Below, piece by piece: positions 5,161 to 7,700 of a stretch of 7,700 nt of DNA. The translations under genes were made by a program, and so were the position numbers. Below the pieces are notes generated by a model. The model ran no database searches. It was given only the letters and a program-made list of their open reading frames with translations, and was not told the origin of the DNA. The first letter of the stretch is position 1; every line of letters starts with the position of its first letter. Location: positions 1 to 7,700 of the forward strand of contig NZ_DATGKU010000225.1 in assembly GCF_035294505.1 (NCBI RefSeq), read 5' to 3'. The stretch is from Chthonomonas sp035294505 (GTDB taxonomy: Bacteria > Armatimonadota > Chthonomonadetes > Chthonomonadales > Chthonomonadaceae).

Positions 5161-5892
5161 TCAGATGTTGAGTTTTCTCCTGATCCTGTTGATTAGCCCT
5201 CTCCCACTTGGGTTAGCTGTGTTATGGGTGCGCCTAGTGTGAATGCCGCCTGCACCTCTTCGTTTTCTTGTTTTGGTGTCTCCCTTGCGCGGGGTGGTGG
5301 CTGGCTTGTTTTTTGGAGCCGATGGTGTGCTTTCGTGTTGGCTGTCTAGTACTACACCTAGATCTAGCACCGTGAGTTTGCTGTCGCCGTCTAGGTCCGT
5401 TGAGTCGAGTGTTCCGTGTTCCTTGTGTATGTCGTATATTAGCTTCAGGTATTTCCCCGCCACTATGCGTGGAAGGGTGTCTTCATCTCTGTGCAGGGTG
5501 TTTACCCACCAATCGTAGAGGTCGCGGTCCCCTTTGGAGGTGTTGCAGGAGGCGCAGCACGCCACCAAGTTGTCGGGGGTGTCTGTGCCCCCTTTCGATA
5601 GGGGTATTATGTGGTCGAAGCCTATGTTGCGGGGTGAGCCACAGTAGGTGCAACTCTTCCCTCTCTCGAACTCCTTTCTGTGTTCTCTTGTCAGGTTACT
5701 CCAAGCCAGGCGGCCCTCGCGTAGCTCTGTGTACTTTTTCATGATGAACGCGTAGTTACCCGCGAAGCCCGCGCTTCTTGCGATAAGCTTAGCGTACTCG
5801 TAGAAGATGAGGTCCCTGATGGTTTTCACCGCCGATGGGGGCATAGTGACATATAGGGCGCACTTCGACATAAACCTGTTTTCCATCTGCAC
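5161..5892 (-). CDS. HNH endonuclease with EF-hand/dockerin-like loop and basic tail
   Basis: A 243-residue protein. Residues about 20-75 form a helical N-terminal part (IRDLIFYEYAKLIARSAGF, then YTELREGRL) that I recall from stand-alone archaeal HNH proteins. The HNH domain spans about 80-125: zinc ligands C81/C84 (CTYC) and C113/C116 (CASC), catalytic H94 in FDHIIPLSKGG, N108 in PDNLV and N117 in CNTSKGD. The family nicks or cuts DNA; the target is unknown. Residues 166-177 (DLDGDSKLTVLD) match a calcium loop with D at 1, 3, 5 and 12 and T at 9. The last 55 residues are Pro/Thr/Arg/Lys rich and probably disordered. GTG 5892 is the longest start; ATG 5886, ATG 5871 and ATG before PPSAVK are alternatives and none has a clear ribosome site. 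No methylase or other partner is next to it, so a restriction or homing role is not supported. Confidence 0.85.
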   Translation of the reverse strand: MQMENRFMSKCALYVTMPPSAVKTIRDLIFYEYAKLIARSAGFAGNYAFIMKKYTELREGRLAWSNLTREHRKEFERGKSCTYCGSPRNIGFDHIIPLSKGGTDTPDNLVACCASCNTSKGDRDLYDWWVNTLHRDEDTLPRIVAGKYLKLIYDIHKEHGTLDSTDLDGDSKLTVLDLGVVLDSQHESTPSAPKNKPATTPRKGDTKTRKRRGAGGIHTRRTHNTANPSGRGLINRIRRKLNI

Positions 5893-5928
5893 GCTAAGAG
5901 TGCTTGGCGCTCACAACCCCCCATTCCT

Positions 5929-5986
5929 CAAACACCTACCCCCACGCAGTAACCTCTTCGGTTGATGTGTTTGGGCTGTGTAGGTG
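5929..5986. repeat. Two overlapping, mutually exclusive hairpins upstream of the HNH gene
   Basis: CAAACAC (5929-5935) can pair with GTGTTTG (5967-5973), enclosing a small AACC/GGTT stem at 5951-5963. CACCTAC (5933-5939) can instead pair with GTAGGTG (5980-5986). The two stems share bases 5933-5935, so they cannot both form. They lie 37-94 nt before the HNH start on its strand. No TATA box was found between them and the gene. Confidence 0.4.
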
Positions 5987-6053
5987 CTTGTAGCATGGCT
6001 GAGTGTGCTAGCGGTTTATTCGTGACTGGCTGGCTGGGTAGGTGGCTTGCTGC

Positions 6054-6087
6054 ACCAATGTGTTTTCGGGTTTGAGTCCTCATTGGT
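6054..6087 (-). repeat. Stem-loop over the vapC stop codon
   Basis: ACCAATG (6054-6060) faces CATTGGT (6081-6087) with a 20-nt loop. The vapC TGA (6080-6082) lies in one arm. No T-run follows on the minus strand, so a terminator role is unsure; 3' end protection is another option. Confidence 0.35.
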
Positions 6088-6496
6088 TCATTATTTCGTC
6101 TAGGAATTTCACGTGGCCGGGTAAACGTTTTGCTAGTAGCTCCTTTTCCCTTCTAAACACGCTTTTAAGACCTAAAACTTCCCCGAGGGTGATGGTGGCT
6201 GAGTCGGCTAGGGAAATTGAGTATTTACACTTTGTTCTCCAAACCTCGTTGGCTATACTCGGAAACGGGGAGACCTCGAAGTATCCGCTACCTAGGAGTC
6301 TACCAATGATTTCCTCGGTTAACTCTTCACCGTACTTTCTGCATATGATGTATTTGAGCTCGGTCAGGTTTAACTCTGAAATATAGACTGATATGCGGTT
6401 TTTCTCGATAAGCTGGAGAGTTTTTGCACCTTCCGCGCTTCCGATGAGTATCTCGAACACTACGCCTGTATCAAACACCAAATCTTCGCTTTTCAA
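6080..6496 (-). CDS. vapC: PIN-domain toxin ribonuclease, VapC type
   Basis: A 138-residue PIN-domain protein. VapC toxins are magnesium-dependent RNases that cut tRNA, rRNA or mRNA when free of antitoxin. Acidic residues fit the PIN pattern: D9 in VFDTGVVFEIL, E46 in LNLTELKY, D98 in SLADSATITLGEVLGL. The fourth site, usually an Asp in a T-x-D stretch, reads FRREKELLA, so E117 would have to serve. The start is TTG 6496, supported by AGAGGAG 7 nt upstream; a TTG at 6481 would remove the residues before the first beta strand. It overlaps vapB by 26 bases, so the two are translated together. PIN fold and pairing with an RHH-like antitoxin make VapC the natural call. Confidence 0.85.
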   Translation of the reverse strand: MKSEDLVFDTGVVFEILIGSAEGAKTLQLIEKNRISVYISELNLTELKYIICRKYGEELTEEIIGRLLGSGYFEVSPFPSIANEVWRTKCKYSISLADSATITLGEVLGLKSVFRREKELLAKRLPGHVKFLDEIMNQ

Positions 6497-6728
6497 GCTT
6501 TAACTCCTCTCGTCTTTCTCTGCGTAATTCGCTGATGTCGATATCCTTCAGGGCTCCGAGCAGGGAGTGTAGGGCTTTTCTGTCTCTGTTTTTGGATTCC
6601 GAGACCTGTATGAGATACTTTATCGCATCGTCGAAATCAACCCTCTTACTAGTTTTTAGCTGTAACTCTGAGATAAGCTTGAGTAGCTTAGCTTTGGTTT
6701 CCTTGGAGACTCTTATCGTCTCAGACAT
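6471..6728 (-). CDS. vapB: VapB-type antitoxin
   Basis: An 85-residue, highly charged protein directly upstream of the PIN toxin, overlapping it by 26 bases. The N terminus SETIRVSKETKAKLLKLI has the strand-then-helix pattern of ribbon-helix-helix DNA-binding proteins, which dimerise and repress their own operon. The rest (DFDDAIKYLIQ, then a Lys/Arg/Glu-rich C terminus ending RRFGV) would wrap the toxin. Length fits archaeal VapB proteins of 70-90 residues. ATG 6728 lies about 24 nt after a TATA box, so the operon mRNA is probably leaderless. Palindromes between the box and the start are candidate operators. Assignment rests on position plus the N-terminal pattern. Confidence 0.8.
   Translation of the reverse strand: MSETIRVSKETKAKLLKLISELQLKTSKRVDFDDAIKYLIQVSESKNRDRKALHSLLGALKDIDISELRRERREELKLEKRRFGV
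6504..6510 (-). promoter_or_regulatory. Ribosome binding site of vapC inside vapB
   Basis: AGAGGAG on the minus strand, 7 nt before TTG 6496. It decides the unusual start codon and couples vapC to vapB translation. Confidence 0.6.
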
Positions 6729-6731
6729 ATC

Positions 6732-6759
6732 ATAACATTATCACTTTGTGATTTATAAG
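6732..6759 (-). promoter_or_regulatory. vapBC promoter with operator-like palindromes
   Basis: On the minus strand CTTATAAA (6752-6759) lies 24-31 nt before ATG 6728. Between them are ATCAC-TTT-GTGAT (6740-6752), a perfect 5-bp inverted repeat touching the TATA box, and ATAA-CA-TTAT (6732-6741). RHH antitoxins usually bind such short palindromes to repress themselves. On the plus strand the same TATA reads TTTATAAG and could also serve the small divergent ORF at 6812. Confidence 0.55.
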
Positions 6760-6811
6760 GATTTTAGGGTTCTCACACCTCATATCGAGACTTTTGCTCT
6801 GGAGCCTATCC

Positions 6812-6982
6812 GTGTGCTTCCATGTAACGACGATTCTTTACTTTGCTTTGAACATAAACTATTTTAGATATTTGATTCTTCCAAGTGTGTTTCGAAGACA
6901 TCTTAAACCATGGTTGTTTTTGGGGGTTGTTGGCCTTTTGGTGGCGGGTGTTATTCCACTCGTGTTAGTTGGAACCAGTTGA
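6812..6982 (+). CDS. Possible small membrane protein, 56 residues
   Basis: GTG 6812 follows GGAG (6801-6804) by 7 nt and lies about 55 nt after the shared TTTATAAG box, so a plus-strand transcript with a short leader is possible. Predicted segments: a hydrophobic aromatic stretch at 5-23 (VTTILYFALN then YFRYLIL), a basic turn FRRHLK at 27-32, and a clear membrane span WLFLGVVGLLVAGVIPLVLV at 34-53. It ends at TGA 6980, overlapping the end of the convergent RadB-like gene by 32 bases. No family is recognised. Caution: this DNA is strongly G/T-rich on the plus strand, and G/T-rich codons encode Val, Leu and Gly by default, so the hydrophobic end may be an artefact. An upstream TTG at 6794 would add six residues. 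Confidence 0.3.
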   Translation: MCFHVTTILYFALNINYFRYLILPSVFRRHLKPWLFLGVVGLLVAGVIPLVLVGTS

Positions 6983-7658
6983 GGAGTGTTGGTGTTTTGG
7001 GGTTGTTGTGATGTGGGTTTTTGTCTAGGTGTAGTGTGTAGTGGGTGTTGCTTGGCTTGGCTGGGTGTTTTGTGAGTGTGGCGTATAGGGTGTCCCACCC
7101 GCCTATCCCCCTCCTCACCCCTCTTCCTCTACGCCGCTGTGTTTCGAGGTGTATTAGGATGTGTACGCTGGAGGCGTGGAAGTAGCCTCCTTTTGGCGTG
7201 TGTGTTTTGGTTTCTTGGTTGAATGTGATCACCCTCCTTTCCTGGGCGATGCTTCTTAGGTGGGCTGTTATCTCTGTTTGTTGCCGTGGGGTTTTGGCGT
7301 GGAGGTATGGGTTGGCCACTAGGAGCGTGTACCCTGCTTGCTCGTCTTGGCCGACGCGGTTTAATGCCTCTAGGAGTGTGTTGTGGTCGAAGCACCTCAC
7401 TATGAGTGTTGTGTCGCTGTGTGTGAGGGTGTAGGGGTTGATGCCCCCGAAGAGTTGCACGTATATGAGGCGTGCGTCTGTGTTCGAGCTCAGCGTGTAG
7501 TGGAGGTAGCGGAGCACTGTGGGCCACTCGCCGTAGAACTCTATGAAGCTGAACCCGTGAAGCGCCTCCTCGAGCGGCGCTGAGCCAAGCCTAAGCTCCA
7601 CCGTGCCTTGATGCGGTTGCCTGTATTCGGTGACCCACCAAGCCGACACGGGCTCCAC
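6951..7658 (-). CDS. RadB/RadA-like RecA-family protein lacking ATPase motifs
   Basis: 235 residues, the size of RadB. The order of segments follows the RadB/RadA core (numbering from GTG 7658). FIEFYGEWPTVLRYLHYTLS (38-57) aligns with the strand and helix around Walker A (ITEFYGEPGTGKTQL in typical members), but the GKT is gone. RLIYVQLFGGINPYTL (63-78) aligns with the IDTEGGxxPERL segment; the catalytic Glu is replaced by Leu/Phe. TLLVANPYL (111-119) stands where Walker B (VVVDSLTAL) belongs; Asp is replaced by Asn. RVITFNQET (142-150) matches the VVVTNQV strand, followed by PKGGYFHASSVHILIHLE and a basic RRRGRG stretch as in the family's C-terminal half, then LTKHPAKPSNTHYTL. It is therefore probably a pseudoenzyme that could act as an accessory to RadA in recombination. 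GTG 7658 is preferred over GTG 7670 because a GGAGG site lies 12 nt before it; TAA at 7680-7682 closes the frame upstream. Confidence 0.65.
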   Translation of the reverse strand: MEPVSAWWVTEYRQPHQGTVELRLGSAPLEEALHGFSFIEFYGEWPTVLRYLHYTLSSNTDARLIYVQLFGGINPYTLTHSDTTLIVRCFDHNTLLEALNRVGQDEQAGYTLLVANPYLHAKTPRQQTEITAHLRSIAQERRVITFNQETKTHTPKGGYFHASSVHILIHLETQRRRGRGVRRGIGGWDTLYATLTKHPAKPSNTHYTLHLDKNPHHNNPKTPTLLNWFQLTRVE

Positions 7659-7664
7659 GGCTCT

Positions 7665-7675
7665 ATCCACCCTCC
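7665..7675 (-). promoter_or_regulatory. Ribosome binding site of the RadB-like gene
   Basis: GGAGGGTGGAT on the minus strand resembles the full complement of the 16S tail (GGAGGTGAT) and ends 6 nt before GTG 7658. It overlaps the alternative GTG 7670, which therefore cannot use it. The strong site and the lack of a nearby TATA box suggest an operon with a gene beyond base 7700. Confidence 0.5.
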
Positions 7676-7700
7676 CCCCTTAACCGTTGTAGTGGTGGTC

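Noticed and set aside
5243..5744. Two plus-strand frames of 91 and 114 codons
   Set aside because: Antisense to the HNH gene. The Cys/Arg/Leu-rich products reflect the complement of its codons.
6002..6079. tRNA-like T-arm GGGTTTGAGTCC before the vapC end
   Set aside because: The invariant C of the T loop is T here and no D-arm, anticodon arm or acceptor stem can be folded upstream.
7129..7527. 132-codon minus-strand frame rich in His, Pro and Arg
   Set aside because: Overlaps the RadB-like gene in another frame of the same strand; composition follows the skewed DNA and no domain is seen.
7680..7700. Six codons (DHHYNG) and TAA at the window edge, minus strand
   Set aside because: Could be the end of a gene upstream of the RadB-like gene, but seven codons are too few to call.

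Overview
The window looks like chromosomal DNA of an archaeon of moderate G+C, probably thermophilic and perhaps of the Thermoproteota/TACK group. The placement is inference. It rests on archaeal TATA boxes about 25 nt upstream of start codons (leaderless mRNA geometry), frequent GTG and TTG starts with GGAG-type ribosome sites, and typical archaeal families: a DUF234-type Arch_ATPase, a PIN/VapB toxin-antitoxin pair, an archaeal-style HNH nuclease and a RadB/RadA-like protein.

Layout. (1) Bases 1-1298, plus strand: the last 44 codons of an unidentified gene overlap a complete zinc amidohydrolase of the cytosine/adenosine deaminase type (TTG start at 129). (2) 1299-1673: spacer with a 45-codon open fragment and a small leaderless ORF that runs into the 3' end of the next gene. 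(3) 1674-2855, minus: Arch_ATPase + DUF234 protein with intact Walker motifs, leaderless promoter and a perfect 14-bp tandem repeat across its start codon. (4) 2886-3725: 840 bp without a convincing gene, full of inverted and direct repeats. Two of the stems pair better as minus-strand RNA. The block could be the remains of an IS200/IS605-type element and/or a non-coding RNA. (5) 3726-4754, minus: GH88/GH105 unsaturated glycuronyl hydrolase, with an inverted repeat in its upstream region. (6) 5161-5892, minus: HNH nuclease followed by one EF-hand/dockerin-like calcium loop and a basic tail. (7) 6080-6728, minus: VapBC operon with leaderless promoter and operator-like palindromes. (8) 6812-6982, plus: a possible small membrane protein facing away from vapB. 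(9) 6951-7658, minus: a protein that aligns by eye along the whole RadB/RadA core but has lost Walker A, the catalytic Glu and the Walker B Asp.

The genes do not form one pathway. Coding density is low (about 73%), most genes stand alone, and the set (toxin-antitoxin, DUF234 ATPase, orphan HNH nuclease, glycoside hydrolase, broken fragments, repeats) is that of an accessory or rearranged region. The strongest oddities are the motif-less RadB-like protein and the HNH protein carrying a calcium-loop motif. No CRISPR array, tRNA, rRNA or intact insertion sequence was seen.
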